Assembly: GCF_013359775.1 (NCBI RefSeq)
Contig: NZ_JABMCI010000053.1
Location: forward strand, 39,382 to 103,381
Reading direction: 5' to 3'
Length of the DNA stretch: 64,000 nucleotides
Source of the DNA: Cellulomonas humilata
GTDB lineage: Bacteria > Actinomycetota > Actinomycetes > Actinomycetales > Cellulomonadaceae
Shown here: one piece after another, positions 42,164-52,235 of the stretch
Layout of the letters: each line of letters begins with the position of its first letter
Position numbering within the stretch: the first letter of the stretch is position 1
Notes under the pieces: generated by a model
Database searches by the model: none
What the model was told of the DNA's origin: nothing
What the model saw: only the letters and a program-made list of their open reading frames with translations
Program-made: the position numbers and the translations under genes

Positions 42164-44608
42164 ATGCCGAACCCTGCGCGCCAGCGCGGCCGACAGGTCA
42201 ACGTCTTCCAGGCGTTGGCCCTCCTGCTCACCTTCGCGCTGGTCGCGGGCGTGGGCGGTGTGCTCGCCGCCGGTCTCGTCCTGCCCGGAGTCGCGGTCGC
42301 CAACGGCGTGACGGACCTGACGGTCACCGCGTTCGACGACCTGCCGACGGAGCTCGACGAGGGCACCCTGCCGGAGAAGTCGGTCATCAAGGCCGCAGAC
42401 GGCACGCTGCTGGCCACGTTCTACACGCAGAACCGTGTCGTGGTCCCGCTGACCGAGATCTCGCCGATGCTCCAGCACGCCGTGATCGCCACCGAGGACA
42501 AGCGGTTCTACCAGCACGCGGGCGTCGACCCCACGGGCATGCTCCGTGCGTTCGTGCAGAACCAGGCGAGCGACGGCGGCCAGCAGGGCGCCTCGACGCT
42601 CACCCAGCAGTACATCAAGAACGTCCTCATCGACGCCGCCCTGGCCAAGGACACCAAGGCCGAGCAGCTCGAGGCCATCCAGCAGGCGCGGGAGGCCGAC
42701 GGCACCGAGGGCTACGCGCGCAAGCTGCGGGAGGCCAAGCTGGCCATCGCGCTGGAGAAGCGGCTGACGAAGGACCAGATCCTCGAGAAGTACCTGAACA
42801 TCGCGCCGTTCGGTGCCTCGGTCTACGGCGCCGAGTCGGCCGCGCAGTACTACTTCACCAAGTCCGCGAAGGACCTGAACTACCTCGAGGCCGCCACGAT
42901 CGCCGGCGTCACGCAGAGCCCCACCAAGTGGGACCCGGTGCTCAACCCCGAGGCCTCGCAGGAGCGCCGCAACCGCGTGCTCAAGCTCATGTTCGAGCAG
43001 AAGTTCATCACCGAGGCGGAGTACGAGGCCGGCCGCGCCACACCGCTGGCGGCAACCCTCGTTCCGTCGCCCCTCAAGCAGGGGTGCATGACGGCGGGCG
43101 ACCTGGTGCCCGGCGCCGGCTACTTCTGCGACTACGTCACCAAGGTGATCGGCAACGACCCGGCGTTCGGTCCGACCAAGAACGACCGCATCAAGCTCCT
43201 CTACCGCGGTGGCCTGACCATCACCACGACGCTGATCCCGGGTGAGCAGGCGATCGCCGACACCGAGGTCAAGGCCGGCGTCCCCGTCGAGGACCCCTCG
43301 GGCGTGGCCAGCTCCATCGTCGTCGTCGAGCCCGGCACCGGGAAGATCACCGCGATGGCGCAGAACCGCAACTACACCGCGGTCGCCGAGCACGGGGACC
43401 GCGAGACGCCCGTCAACTTCAACACCGACAACGCCTACGGCGGCGCGTCCGGCTTCGCGCCCGGCTCGACGTTCAAGCCGTTCACGCTCCTCGAGTGGCT
43501 CAAGCAGGGCCACAGCCTGAACGAGACCGTCGACGGCAGCGTCCGGCCGCTGAACGAGAACATGTTCACGGCGTGCGGAGCCAAGGGGAAGAACAAGAAG
43601 TGGACCCCCGGCAACGCCGAGGGCAACGGTCGGACCATGTCCGTGATGGACGCCACCAAGAACTCGGTCAACCTGGCCTACCTGACGATGGCCATGCAGC
43701 TCGACCTGTGCAGCATCATGGACGGCGCCGCGCAGATCGGGATCCACAAGGCCGGCGGCAACGCCGGTGAGGGCAACGCCGACGCGTTCCCGGCCAACGT
43801 GATCGGGAGCAACTCGATCGCCCCGCTGTCGATGGCCGCCGCGTTCGCCGCGTTCGCCGCCAACGGCACCTACTGCAAGCCCATCGCGATCACCAGCGTG
43901 GTCAACGCCGACGGTGTCGAGCTCCCGGTCCCGAGCGCCGAGTGCAGCCCGGTGATCGACCCCAAGTACACGAGCGCCCTGACCTTCGCGCTGCGCAACG
44001 TCTGGCAGGGCACGGCGGACAAGGTCACGCCCCCGCCGTTCCCGACCGCCGGCAAGACGGGCACCACCAGCGAGAACGAGTACACCTGGTTCGTCGGGTA
44101 CTCCCCGCTGCGCGCCGCCGCGGTGTGGGTCGGCTTCTCCGACGGGATGCGGCCCGTGCAGGACATGACCATCAACGGCAAGTTCGTCCCGAACGCCTAC
44201 GGCGCGACGATCGCCGGTCCCACGTGGAGCCGGTTCATGACGCAGACTCTCGCCGGAGCGCCCAACACCGACTTCCCAGCACCCGGGGACAAGGAGGTGT
44301 TCGGCGAGAAGGTGGCCGTGCCGTCCGTGGTCGGCCTCAGCGAGGCGGACGCGCGCAACCGGCTCTCCGCAGCCGGGTTCCGGGCGTCGGTCGCTCCCGC
44401 CCAGGTGCCCTCCGCGCTCCCGGCCGGGACGGTCGCGTCGCAGAGCCCGTCCGGCACCGCGGTGCGCGGCTCGTACGTGCAGCTGACCCTGTCCAACGGC
44501 CAGCCGCCCGCGGCTCCGGTCGACCCGAACCAGCCGGGCGGTCCCGGCGGCGGCAACAACGGCAACGGCAACGGCGGCGGCGGCGGCGGCGGGAACCCGA
44601 GACCGTGA
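42164..44608 (+). CDS. Class A penicillin-binding protein with PASTA domain (PonA2-like)
   Basis: An 814-aa bifunctional peptidoglycan synthase. It has one N-terminal transmembrane helix (about 15-45), a GT51 glycosyltransferase domain (VIATEDKRFYQHAGVDP with the catalytic Glu, QGASTLTQQYIKN, EKYLNIAPFGASVYGAESAA), a transpeptidase domain with SxxK in GSTFKPF (Ser about 433), SxN in KNSVNLAY and KTGT in AGKTGTTSEN, then one PASTA domain (about 705-775) and a Gly/Asn-rich tail. It polymerises and cross-links the cell wall. The position beside a WhiB4-like gene and a metallophosphoesterase matches mycobacterial ponA2 (Rv3682). Confidence 0.94.
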   Translation: MPNPARQRGRQVNVFQALALLLTFALVAGVGGVLAAGLVLPGVAVANGVTDLTVTAFDDLPTELDEGTLPEKSVIKAADGTLLATFYTQNRVVVPLTEISPMLQHAVIATEDKRFYQHAGVDPTGMLRAFVQNQASDGGQQGASTLTQQYIKNVLIDAALAKDTKAEQLEAIQQAREADGTEGYARKLREAKLAIALEKRLTKDQILEKYLNIAPFGASVYGAESAAQYYFTKSAKDLNYLEAATIAGVTQSPTKWDPVLNPEASQERRNRVLKLMFEQKFITEAEYEAGRATPLAATLVPSPLKQGCMTAGDLVPGAGYFCDYVTKVIGNDPAFGPTKNDRIKLLYRGGLTITTTLIPGEQAIADTEVKAGVPVEDPSGVASSIVVVEPGTGKITAMAQNRNYTAVAEHGDRETPVNFNTDNAYGGASGFAPGSTFKPFTLLEWLKQGHSLNETVDGSVRPLNENMFTACGAKGKNKKWTPGNAEGNGRTMSVMDATKNSVNLAYLTMAMQLDLCSIMDGAAQIGIHKAGGNAGEGNADAFPANVIGSNSIAPLSMAAAFAAFAANGTYCKPIAITSVVNADGVELPVPSAECSPVIDPKYTSALTFALRNVWQGTADKVTPPPFPTAGKTGTTSENEYTWFVGYSPLRAAAVWVGFSDGMRPVQDMTINGKFVPNAYGATIAGPTWSRFMTQTLAGAPNTDFPAPGDKEVFGEKVAVPSVVGLSEADARNRLSAAGFRASVAPAQVPSALPAGTVASQSPSGTAVRGSYVQLTLSNGQPPAAPVDPNQPGGPGGGNNGNGNGGGGGGGNPRP

Positions 44609-45558
44609 TCGACGGCCCCGGCCGCACGCTCGCCCGCACCGCCGGGGGCCTCGCGCTGGCCGGTGCGGGTGCGCTCGCGTACGCCTCGCTGGTCGAGGTC
44701 CGCTGGTACACGCTGCGTGAGGTCACCGTCCCGGTGCTCCCCGCCGGCCAGGACCCGCTGCGCATCCTGCACCTCTCCGACCTGCACCTGACCCCGGGCC
44801 AGCGCAGGAAGATCGACTGGGTGCGGGACCTGGCCTCCCTGGACCCGCACCTGGTGATCGACACGGGCGACAACTGGGCCCACCTGGACGCGATGCCCTC
44901 GCTGCTCGAGGCCCTGGAGCCGCACCTGGCGGTGCCCGGTGCGTTCGTGCTCGGCTCCAACGACTACGTCGCACCCATGCCCAAGAACCCGGCGCGGTAC
45001 CTGCTGCCCGACGCCCGGTTCAAGAAGCCGATGCGACCGGCCGAGCTGCCGTGGCGTGAGCTCACCGCACGGTTCCGGTCGGCGGGCTGGATCGACCTCA
45101 CCAACCGCCGGGACGTGCTCAAGGTCGACGGCCGCGTGCTCTCGCTCGTCGGCACGGACGACGCGCACCTCGACCGCGACGCGTTCCCGGCTGCGCGGGG
45201 CGACGACGACGCCCGCACGGGCTCGACGCCGGTGGACCTCCACCTGGGCGTCACGCACGCGCCCTACCGCCGCGTGCTCGACCAGATGCACGCGGACGAC
45301 GTGGACCTGACGATCGCCGGGCACACGCACGGCGGCCAGCTCGCCCTGCCGTTCTGGGGCGCCCTGGTGACCAACTGCGACCTGGACACCCGCCGCGCCA
45401 AGGGTCTGCACGGCTGGCCCGGTCCGCGTCCGGACCAGCCCGGCGGCGCGGGCTCCACGTGGATGCACGTGTCCGCGGGCCTCGGCACGTCGCCGTACGC
45501 ACCCGTGCGGTTCGCGTGCCGGCCGGAAGCGACGCTCCTCACTCTCGTCGCGGCGTAG
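44605..45558 (+). CDS. Membrane-anchored metallophosphoesterase
   Basis: A 317-aa calcineurin-like phosphoesterase with an uncleaved N-terminal hydrophobic segment. Dinuclear metal motifs are visible: HLSDLHLTPGQ (about 53), DTGDNWAH (about 81), GSNDY in place of GNHD (about 114), a histidine in LGVTHAPYRR (about 213) and AGHTHGGQLALPFWG (about 234). The GSND substitution is common in the actinobacterial group next to PonA2 (compare Rv3683). The substrate is unknown, perhaps a lipid or wall phosphate. Its GTG overlaps the PBP stop (GTGA), so the two are coupled. Confidence 0.9.
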   Translation: MIDGPGRTLARTAGGLALAGAGALAYASLVEVRWYTLREVTVPVLPAGQDPLRILHLSDLHLTPGQRRKIDWVRDLASLDPHLVIDTGDNWAHLDAMPSLLEALEPHLAVPGAFVLGSNDYVAPMPKNPARYLLPDARFKKPMRPAELPWRELTARFRSAGWIDLTNRRDVLKVDGRVLSLVGTDDAHLDRDAFPAARGDDDARTGSTPVDLHLGVTHAPYRRVLDQMHADDVDLTIAGHTHGGQLALPFWGALVTNCDLDTRRAKGLHGWPGPRPDQPGGAGSTWMHVSAGLGTSPYAPVRFACRPEATLLTLVAA

Positions 45559-45573
45559 GTCGGCTGTTTCCGG

Positions 45574-45604
45574 TTTCGTCGCACGGGTGGTCGTCGGCTA
45601 TCCT
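45574..45604 (+). promoter_or_regulatory. Possible tRNA-Pro promoter
   Basis: TATCCT (45599-45604) lies 12 bp before the tRNA, at the right distance for a -10 element. A weak TTTCGT (45574-45579) stands 19 bp upstream of it. The gap between the phosphoesterase stop and the tRNA is only 58 bp. Confidence 0.35.
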
Positions 45605-45616
45605 TACCAGGCTCCA

Positions 45617-45690
<74 letters not shown>

Positions 45691-45694
45691 CAGA

Positions 45695-45742
45695 CGAGAA
45701 GGGCCCCTGATCAGCAGATCTGCTGATCAGGGGCCCTTCTCG
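45695..45742. terminator. Perfect 48-bp palindrome after tRNA-Pro
   Basis: Positions 45695-45718 are exactly the reverse complement of 45719-45742, giving a 24-bp stem with no spacer in the DNA. The arm begins CGAGAAGGGCCCC and contains TGATCAGCAGA. It lies between the tRNA and the 3' end of the opposing DUF4097 gene and probably terminates both. Confidence 0.85.
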
Positions 45743-45747
45743 CGTGG

Positions 45748-46611
45748 TCAGCCCCGCGGTTGCAGGTAGGCGGCGTGGCCGTCGGCGACGCGGATCCGGA
45801 CGTGGGTGGACGAGGTCGGGTCGACCGGCCCCTCCACGGTCTGGCCGCCGTCGGCGGTGGAGATGTCGAGCGCCACGGGCTTGCCCGTCCCGTACACGGT
45901 GACGTCGCCGTCGCTCGCGTGGGCGTCCACGTCACCCCGGACGCCGGAGATCTCGGTGCGGCCGTCGCTGGAGCGGGTGGTGGCCGAGCCGGACACGTCG
46001 GAGACGGTGATCGCGCCGTCGGCGGAGGACACGGACACCGAGCCGCGGACGTCGCTGACGTCGGTCCGGCCGTCGGCGGTACGGACGGTCACGTCCCCGT
46101 CGATGTCGGACACGTCGGTGTCGCCGTCGCTGGCGTGCACCTCGAGCGGACCCTGCAGGGCGGTCGCGGTGACGGAGCCGTCGCGGGCGCGGACGATCAC
46201 CGACGTGCCGTCCGGGACCGTGACGTCCAGGGACGCGGTGCAGAAGCCGGGCCGCCACCAGTCGCAGACGTACCGCACCCGCAGCTCGTCGGCCAGCTCG
46301 TCGACCGAGTAGTGCGCGCGGGTGAGGGCGGTGGTCGCGGTGCGCTCGACCTCGACGCGGTCGCCGCCGGTGGTCACGGTGATGTGCCCGTCGGCCACCA
46401 GCTCGACCACCGGCGCGGCCGCGTAGCTGGCACTGTCGGTGCGGGTCGTGGCGTCGTCGGAGCCCAGGACGAGCAGGTCGACGGCGCTGAAGGAGGCGGA
46501 GACCAGCAGGACGCCGCCGACGACGGCTCCTGTCCAGGTCAGGGCGCGCGCACCGGGGCTGCGCGGGGTCGGACCCGCGGCGGGCGCCGGCCGCTCCAGG
46601 GTGGTGGTCAT
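45748..46611 (-). CDS. DUF4097 beta-helix repeat protein, membrane-anchored
   Basis: A 287-aa protein. After a cytoplasmic proline-rich tail there is one transmembrane helix (about 26-50). The rest is a right-handed beta-helix of about 18-20-residue turns with recurring patterns such as TADGRTDVSDVRGSV, SSADGAITVSDVSGS and SSDGRTEISGVRGDV. This is the DUF4097/adhesin-like fold of putative envelope-stress partners. Its ATG overlaps the stop of the response-regulator gene, so it is probably the output or sensing partner of that two-component system. Its stop faces the tRNA palindrome 6 bp away. Confidence 0.87.
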   Translation of the reverse strand: MTTTLERPAPAAGPTPRSPGARALTWTGAVVGGVLLVSASFSAVDLLVLGSDDATTRTDSASYAAAPVVELVADGHITVTTGGDRVEVERTATTALTRAHYSVDELADELRVRYVCDWWRPGFCTASLDVTVPDGTSVIVRARDGSVTATALQGPLEVHASDGDTDVSDIDGDVTVRTADGRTDVSDVRGSVSVSSADGAITVSDVSGSATTRSSDGRTEISGVRGDVDAHASDGDVTVYGTGKPVALDISTADGGQTVEGPVDPTSSTHVRIRVADGHAAYLQPRG

Positions 46612-47276
46612 GGTCGTTCTCCGATCGTGGGTTCGTGCTCCAACCAGCGCAGGACGGCGAGCACGCGGCGGTGGTCGTCGGCGGCCTGCGGGAGGTCGAG
46701 CTTGGTGAGGATGGACGTCACGTGCTTCTCGACCGCCGGCAACCCGACGACGAGGCGGTCGGCGATGGCCGCGTTGGAGCGGCCCTCCGCCATGAGACCG
46801 AGCACGTCCCGCTCGCGCGGGGTGAGGGTCTCGAGGCCCGAACGGCGGGTCCGGGCAAGGATCTGGGCGACGACCTCGGGGTCGATCACCGTGCCGCCGG
46901 CGGCCACGCGGCCGAGGGCGTCGAGGAACTCGTCCACGTCCGCCACCCGGTCCTTGAGCACGTACCCGAGGCCGCGCACGTCCCCGGCGAAGAGCTCGCG
47001 GGCGTACCGCTGCTCCACGTACTGCGACAGGACCAGCACCGGGAGGCGCTTGTGCAGGCTGCGCAGGTGCACGGCGGCCCGCAGACCCTCGTCGGTGTGC
47101 GACGGGGGCATCCGGACGTCGGTGACCAGCAGGTCGGGGAGGTCGTCGTCGGGCCCGAGGGCGGCGACGACCTCGTCGGCGGTGGTGTAGCCGACGACCT
47201 CGTGCCCCTCCGCGACGAGCAGCCTGGTCAGGCCGTCGAGCAGCAGGACCGAGTCCTCGGCGATCACGATGCGCAC
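46608..47276 (-). CDS. LuxR/NarL-family response regulator
   Basis: A 222-aa two-component response regulator. The receiver domain has the acidic pocket (IAEDSVLLLDG), the phospho-acceptor in LLVTDVRMPP (about residue 53) and the lysine in YVLKDRV (about 107). The NarL-type helix-turn-helix (LTPRERDVLGLMAEGRSNAAIADRLVV, about 152-178) ends the protein. It overlaps the histidine kinase gene by 13 bp upstream and the DUF4097 gene by ATGA downstream, so the three form one operon read right to left. The likely regulon is unknown; a cell-envelope signal is plausible from the partner protein. Confidence 0.93.
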   Translation of the reverse strand: MRIVIAEDSVLLLDGLTRLLVAEGHEVVGYTTADEVVAALGPDDDLPDLLVTDVRMPPSHTDEGLRAAVHLRSLHKRLPVLVLSQYVEQRYARELFAGDVRGLGYVLKDRVADVDEFLDALGRVAAGGTVIDPEVVAQILARTRRSGLETLTPRERDVLGLMAEGRSNAAIADRLVVGLPAVEKHVTSILTKLDLPQAADDHRRVLAVLRWLEHEPTIGERP

Positions 47277-48604
47277 GGCACCTCCACGGTGAGTCGGGTG
47301 CCGGCTCCGGCCGGGCTGTCCAGGTCGAACGTGCCGTCGAGGGCGGCGACACGGCTGCGCAGTCCGTCGAGCCCGCTGCCGGGCGCGGCGGTCGCTCCCC
47401 CGCGGCCGTCGTCGGCGACGACGAGGCGCAGGCGGCCGCCCGGGCTCACCGTGGCGGTGACCGTGACCTGCTGGGCCTCGGCGTGCTTGGCGGCGTTGGT
47501 GAGCGCCTCGGCGGCGACGAAGTAGGCGGCGGCCTGCGCGGAGGTGCTGGCGCAGTTGAGGGCCGGTGGGTCGGGCACGTCGACCCGGACCGGGACCGGG
47601 CTGCGCGCGGCGAGCGCGGACAGGGCGGCGTCGAGCCCGCGGTCGGTGAGGACCGCCGGGTGGATGCCGCGGACCAGGTCGCGCAGCTCCGCCAGCGTCT
47701 CCTTGACCTCGCGGTGGGCGTGGTCGAGGGCCGCAGCGGCCTCCGGGTCGCTGGAGACCTTGCGCTTGGCGGCGCCCAGCTCGACGCCGAGCGCCACGAG
47801 TCGCTGCTGGGCGCCGTCGTGCAGGTCGCGCTCGATGCGGCGGCGCTCCTCGTCGGCGGCCCCCACGGCGGCGGTGCGGGTCTCGGTCAGCTGGACGGCG
47901 CGCCCCTCGGCCTGCGCGGCCCTGGCCTGCGCCTGCCGTGCGGCCTCGAGCGCCTCGGCACGGGCGGAGGCGCCCAGCAGGGACCGCCCGGAGCGGACGA
48001 TCGCCAGCGAGCCGGCCTGGGAGGCCAGCGCGGCGACCCAGGCGCAGACGAGGGCTCCCGGCACCATGAGGACCAGCGGGAAGGGCGGGTGGCTGAGGCC
48101 GTTCGTGGCGGCGATCACCGGGTAGACGAGCCCGCCGAGCGCGAACCCGCCGGCGACGGTGACGACGACGCTCTGCACCGTGAGGATCGCGCCGGCGACG
48201 AGGACGTAGGCACTGTGGCCCCACGTGCGGCTGTCGGACAGGATCGCCCACCACGACGCCCACCACCCGTCGCGGCGCGGGTAGGTCGGCGCCGCGATCT
48301 CGACCGCGAGCTGCGCCTCGAGCCGCGCCCGCTCGAGCTGCGCGAACGGCCGGCCCGCCCACAGCGTGGCGACCAGCATGGGGATGCCGACCAGCAGAGG
48401 GATCAGGGAGACCGACAGGGAGACGGCCACGGCCAGGCCGATGAAGGCGACGAGGACGACGAACGAGCCGACGACCGTCTGGGAGATCCCCCGCCAGGTC
48501 GCCACCGACACGGGGGCGGCCGCGAGGGCGCGCAGGTCGGTGAACGCGGGGGCGACGACGCGCAGGTCGTCGGACACGCTGCTCGGGGACGTCGGTGAGG
48601 TCAT
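47264..48604 (-). CDS. Sensor histidine kinase, HisKA_3 type
   Basis: A 446-aa membrane histidine kinase. An N-terminal sensor-like region with about four hydrophobic helices (about 40-90 and 130-200) is followed by a coiled coil. The dimerisation/phosphoacceptor domain has ERDLHDGAQQRLVALGVELG (His about 262), and an HATPase_c domain has EALTNAAKHAEAQQV (N box, about 368), DDGRGGA and GSGLDGLRSRV. It phosphorylates the adjacent NarL-type regulator. The signal is unknown and is probably perceived in the membrane, since there is no large external domain. The ATG at 48604 is preferred over an upstream in-frame start. Confidence 0.92.
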   Translation of the reverse strand: MTSPTSPSSVSDDLRVVAPAFTDLRALAAAPVSVATWRGISQTVVGSFVVLVAFIGLAVAVSLSVSLIPLLVGIPMLVATLWAGRPFAQLERARLEAQLAVEIAAPTYPRRDGWWASWWAILSDSRTWGHSAYVLVAGAILTVQSVVVTVAGGFALGGLVYPVIAATNGLSHPPFPLVLMVPGALVCAWVAALASQAGSLAIVRSGRSLLGASARAEALEAARQAQARAAQAEGRAVQLTETRTAAVGAADEERRRIERDLHDGAQQRLVALGVELGAAKRKVSSDPEAAAALDHAHREVKETLAELRDLVRGIHPAVLTDRGLDAALSALAARSPVPVRVDVPDPPALNCASTSAQAAAYFVAAEALTNAAKHAEAQQVTVTATVSPGGRLRLVVADDGRGGATAAPGSGLDGLRSRVAALDGTFDLDSPAGAGTRLTVEVPCAS

Positions 48605-48689
48605 GACAGTGACGCTAGGGCTCCGGGGCGACCGGCAGACAGCCTGACCACCCACGAGCGCGCGGTGGGTTCTCCCTACCCCCGCGCAG

Positions 48690-48724
48690 GACGGGCCGGC
48701 CCTCCGAGGGAGGACCGGCCCGTC
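48690..48724 (-). terminator. Hairpin terminator after the GH48 gene
   Basis: A 16-bp stem with one mismatch (48690-48705 with 48709-48724, arm GACGGGCCGG) and a 3-nt loop, 10 bp beyond the cellulase stop on the minus strand. Confidence 0.8.
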
Positions 48725-48734
48725 CGTCGTGCGA

Positions 48735-51700
48735 CTAGCCGATGGTGCAGGTGGCGCCGTTCAGGGTGAACGCCGTCGGGTTGGTGTTGGTGCCCGTGTG
48801 GGAGCCGTTGAACCCGATGTCGGTGCTCTGGCCGGCACCGAGGGTGCCGTTCCACGCCGCGTTCTTGGCGCTGACCGCCGTGCCGGACTGCGACCAGTCG
48901 GCGCTCCAGCCCTGCGTGACCTTCTGGCCGTTGGCGAACGTGAACCCGAGGGTCCAGCCGTTGAGGGCCGTGGTGCCGGTGTTGGTCACCTTGACGGAGG
49001 CCGTGAAGCCCGTGTTCCAGCTGCTGGCGGTGTAGGACACCTTGCAGGAGCCGGTCGTGGTCGGGGACTTCGTGGTCACCGAGAGGGCCGAGGACGCGGC
49101 GGAGATGTTGCCCGCGTTGTCCCGTGCCCGCACGGTGTACTGGTACGCCGTCGCCGCCGTGAGGCCGCTGTCCGTGTAGGACGCCGTGGTCGGCGTGCCG
49201 ACCTTGGTGGTCCCCCGGTAGACGTCGTACCCGGCCAGGCCGGAGCCACCCGTGTCCGTGGACGCGGTCCACGTGAGGGCGACGCTGGTCTCCGTGACGG
49301 TCGTCGCGACGAGGCCCGCAGGCACCGACGGGGCGATCGTGTCCACCGTGGTGGCCGGCAGCGTGGTCACCGACAGCGCGCTCGACGCCGCGGAGATGTT
49401 CCCCGCCACGTCACGCGAGCGCACCGTGTACGAGTACGCCGTCGCCGCCGTGAGGCCGGTGTCGGAGTACGACGTCGTCGTGGTGGAGCCGACCTTCGTC
49501 GTGCCCCGGTAGACGTCGTACCCGGCCAGGCCGGAGCCGCCCGAGTTGTCGGTCGACGCCGCCCAGGACAGCGTGAGGCTGTTCTGGGTGACCGCGCTCG
49601 CGGCGAGGCCCGTGGGGACGCTCGGCGCGACCGTGTCGGTCGGCGTGGCCCTGGTGGTGACTGCGAGGGCCGACGAGGCGGCGGACACGTTGCCCGCCAC
49701 GTCCTTGGCCCGGACGGTGTACGAGTACGCCGTCGACGCGGTCAGGCCGGTGTCGGTGTACGACGTGGTGGTCGAGGAACCGACCAGCGCACCGCCCCGG
49801 TACACGTCGTACCCGGCGACGCCGGAGCCACCCGTGTTGTCCGTCGAGGCCGTCCACGAGATCGTGGCCGACGTCGCGGTGGTGGTGCCGACGAGCAGAC
49901 CTGTCGGGACGCTCGGAGCGACCGTGTCGGTCGGGGCGGGCGTCGAGAACAGCCGGTCGTAGTCGGCCATGGCACCGGCGACGGCCGTCTGGGCCCAGAA
50001 CCGGTGGAAGTTGAACGTCGGCGCGGCGCCGCCGTTCAGGTACGCCTGGACCTTGGACCACTGGGGGTCCTGCTTGTACCAGGAGCGGATGTCCAGGAAC
50101 GAGACGCCCGGCTTGATGACGTCGCCGTTGGGCATCGTGCCGGTCCAGCCGGCAGGGATGTAGACCCCGTTGCCGCCCGCGACGTAGGTGTCGTCGAACC
50201 GGCCGAAGTCCGTGCGGGTCTCCGGCGCCGAGACGCCCAGCGAGTCCTGGTTGGAGGCCCAGATGGCGTCGAGCAGGGCCTTGGTCTTGGCCTGGATGGC
50301 CGTGTTGCCCGACTTGGCGGCGTAGAACAGGAGCGTGCGGGCGGTGTCGCCGGCGACGCCGACGTCCTGGCCGCTGCTCTTGACGACGACCTTGAGACCC
50401 GAGTTGGAGCCCGGGCTCGCGGCGTTCCAGGTGTCCGGCTTGCCGGTCCAGGTCAGCTCCGAGGGGACGGACCACGTGGAGCCCGAGACCGTGATGTTGG
50501 CCGCGGCCCACGGTGCCCACTTGTCGAGGATGGCCTTGGCCTGCAGGTTGCCCGAGGCGTAGTAGAGCTCCGCGACGCGCTGCATGCCCCACGCCTGCAT
50601 GCCGAACCACTGGTTCGACGGCGGGTCGTTGTAGACCGGTGCCTCGGTGTAGCCCATGCCGTAGAAGGTCGGCGTGCCGGCCGGGGGCGTGGCATACGCG
50701 CCGTCCCAGCTGTTGGTCGCGCCACCGGCGATGCCGCCCTCAGGGGCCTGCAGCCACTTGTAGAACTCGAGCTGGCGGGTCAGCGAGCTGGCCCAGTCCG
50801 ACTTGGCGGTCGGCGACTTCGGCGTGAGGGCCGGGTCGGTGGACAGCACCCAGGCCGCGAGCGGGTTCTGGTAGCCGAAGTGCGCGTGCGACGACCCGAT
50901 GCGCCAGGCCCAGCCGGCCGACGAGTCGAGCGCCCCACCCCACGCGTAGTACCAGGAGAGCAGGCCGTGCGCGCTCTCCTTGCCGGAGCCGGCGGGGCAG
51001 GACGGCGAGGTGCAGCCGACCGCCTTGAAGTACTTGTCGAACAGCGCGTAGCGCAGGTAGTCGCCCATCTTGGCGGCCTTGGCCACCGTGCCGGCGATCT
51101 GCGCCTGCTTGCCCTGCGCGGTCGCCCACTGGTTGGCCCAGTAGACGGCCTCGACCGCACGCGCGTCGGCGTCGGGGGCGTTGGTGTACTTCCACTGCTT
51201 GGCGTACGAGGCGTCCTTGGTGAACAGGTCCAGGTAGCCGTTGGTGCCGCCGTACTTGAACTCCTCGCACGACGGCTGCGGGACGGTCTCCCAGACCGAC
51301 TCCTGCGGGCCGCGCTGGAAGGTGTTGATGTAGGACGTGCCGGTGGCTGTCGGGCCGAGCTCGCAGCCCGCTCCCGGGGTGGCGCCGAACCCGTACTTGT
51401 TGTCGACGTCGGCGAGCCAGTGCATGCCGTACACGTCGGAGTTGCCGTAGGTGGCCTTCAGCTCCGCGCCGATCGGGTCCTTGCCCGACGTCACGCCGCT
51501 GTTCAGCTGCGACGGGTAGCTGCTCGGGTGGTTGAACTCCGAGGCGTACGTCGCCGGGCTGTTCGGGTTGTAGAACGAGTTGGTGGGCTGGTCCGCGCTC
51601 GTCGGGATCATGTACTTCTCGAGCGTGTCCCACGAGTGGTTGAACGGGGCCCAGTCCTCGGTGACCTGGCCGTACAGCGCCTCGAGCCAGACCCAGTAGG

Positions 51701-52013
51701 AGTACGCCTCCGACGTCGTCTCGTGGCCGTAGTCGGGCGCCTCGACGATGAGGGTCTCGACGGAGTGGTAGGGGATGCCCTGCGCGCTGAAGTACCCGTT
51801 CGCCGGGTCCTTGAGCTTGTCGTACATGGTGAGGAACCGCTGGGTGTACTCGCCGTCGGCCACGGCGGCCTTGACGGGTGCAGCGGCCGGCACCGAGACG
51901 GTGGCCGGGCCGGCGGCCATGGCGGGCTGGATCCCGCAGATGGCCAGCAGCGATGCTGCGCTCAGGGTGGCCGTGGCCACCCAGGCAGCTCGCCGTCGGG
52001 TCGATGAGGACAT
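48735..52013 (-). CDS. GH48 cellobiohydrolase with three Fn3 domains and CBM2
   Basis: A 1092-aa secreted exoglucanase that processively releases cellobiose from cellulose chain ends. A signal peptide of about 33 residues ends AMA. The GH48 module spans about 50-690, with the conserved [17 protein letters not shown] block (91-107), whose glutamates include the expected general acid. Three tandem fibronectin-III domains follow (about 696-792, 793-890 and 891-987), all starting DT[VI]APSVP. The C-terminal CBM2 (988-1092) carries cellulose-facing tryptophans (W1000, W1021, W1037) and a Cys990...Cys1089 pair. Size and layout match Cellulomonas fimi CbhB. It is monocistronic, with a 5' leader containing hairpins and a CebR-like site. 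Confidence 0.96.
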   Translation of the reverse strand: MSSSTRRRAAWVATATLSAASLLAICGIQPAMAAGPATVSVPAAAPVKAAVADGEYTQRFLTMYDKLKDPANGYFSAQGIPYHSVETLIVEAPDYGHETTSEAYSYWVWLEALYGQVTEDWAPFNHSWDTLEKYMIPTSADQPTNSFYNPNSPATYASEFNHPSSYPSQLNSGVTSGKDPIGAELKATYGNSDVYGMHWLADVDNKYGFGATPGAGCELGPTATGTSYINTFQRGPQESVWETVPQPSCEEFKYGGTNGYLDLFTKDASYAKQWKYTNAPDADARAVEAVYWANQWATAQGKQAQIAGTVAKAAKMGDYLRYALFDKYFKAVGCTSPSCPAGSGKESAHGLLSWYYAWGGALDSSAGWAWRIGSSHAHFGYQNPLAAWVLSTDPALTPKSPTAKSDWASSLTRQLEFYKWLQAPEGGIAGGATNSWDGAYATPPAGTPTFYGMGYTEAPVYNDPPSNQWFGMQAWGMQRVAELYYASGNLQAKAILDKWAPWAAANITVSGSTWSVPSELTWTGKPDTWNAASPGSNSGLKVVVKSSGQDVGVAGDTARTLLFYAAKSGNTAIQAKTKALLDAIWASNQDSLGVSAPETRTDFGRFDDTYVAGGNGVYIPAGWTGTMPNGDVIKPGVSFLDIRSWYKQDPQWSKVQAYLNGGAAPTFNFHRFWAQTAVAGAMADYDRLFSTPAPTDTVAPSVPTGLLVGTTTATSATISWTASTDNTGGSGVAGYDVYRGGALVGSSTTTSYTDTGLTASTAYSYTVRAKDVAGNVSAASSALAVTTRATPTDTVAPSVPTGLAASAVTQNSLTLSWAASTDNSGGSGLAGYDVYRGTTKVGSTTTTSYSDTGLTAATAYSYTVRSRDVAGNISAASSALSVTTLPATTVDTIAPSVPAGLVATTVTETSVALTWTASTDTGGSGLAGYDVYRGTTKVGTPTTASYTDSGLTAATAYQYTVRARDNAGNISAASSALSVTTKSPTTTGSCKVSYTASSWNTGFTASVKVTNTGTTALNGWTLGFTFANGQKVTQGWSADWSQSGTAVSAKNAAWNGTLGAGQSTDIGFNGSHTGTNTNPTAFTLNGATCTIG

Positions 52014-52045
52014 CTACTCGTACCTTTCTGGCTGTCGGGCGCGCC

Positions 52046-52096
52046 CCCGCGACGTCGCGGGTACGCCCCGCGCCCGCACGCAAGCGCGTGCGGGCG
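52046..52096 (-). promoter_or_regulatory. Two hairpins in the GH48 5' leader
   Basis: CCCGCGACGTCGCGGG (52046-52061) is a perfect 16-bp palindrome. An 11-bp stem (52071-52081 with 52086-52096, arm CGCCCGCACGC) and 4-nt loop sit next to it. Both would form in the mRNA 32-83 nt upstream of the cellulase start and could protect the message from 5' decay or modulate translation. Confidence 0.45.
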
Positions 52097-52235
52097 GTGA
52101 CGGAGGTGCACGAAGGAACTGGCCGACGGTGCCGGGTACCCCGCAACGGTGCGGGTGTCCGGGCAGACGGAGGCCGGGTCGGCGCCCACTTTCCGGCGGC
52201 GCACAGCCGGCGTCCAGACTCCTAAACGATTCGAG

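Noticed and set aside
45935..46330. Tandem DNA repeat or CRISPR-like array in the DUF4097 gene
   Set aside because: The periodicity is at protein level (beta-helix turns); the DNA units diverge and there are no constant repeats with unique spacers.
48729..52007. A frame as long as the cellulase on the opposite strand
   Set aside because: It mirrors the GH48 gene because codon bias removes stops from the antisense frame; the protein has no recognisable domain, while the sense strand encodes an unmistakable cellulase.
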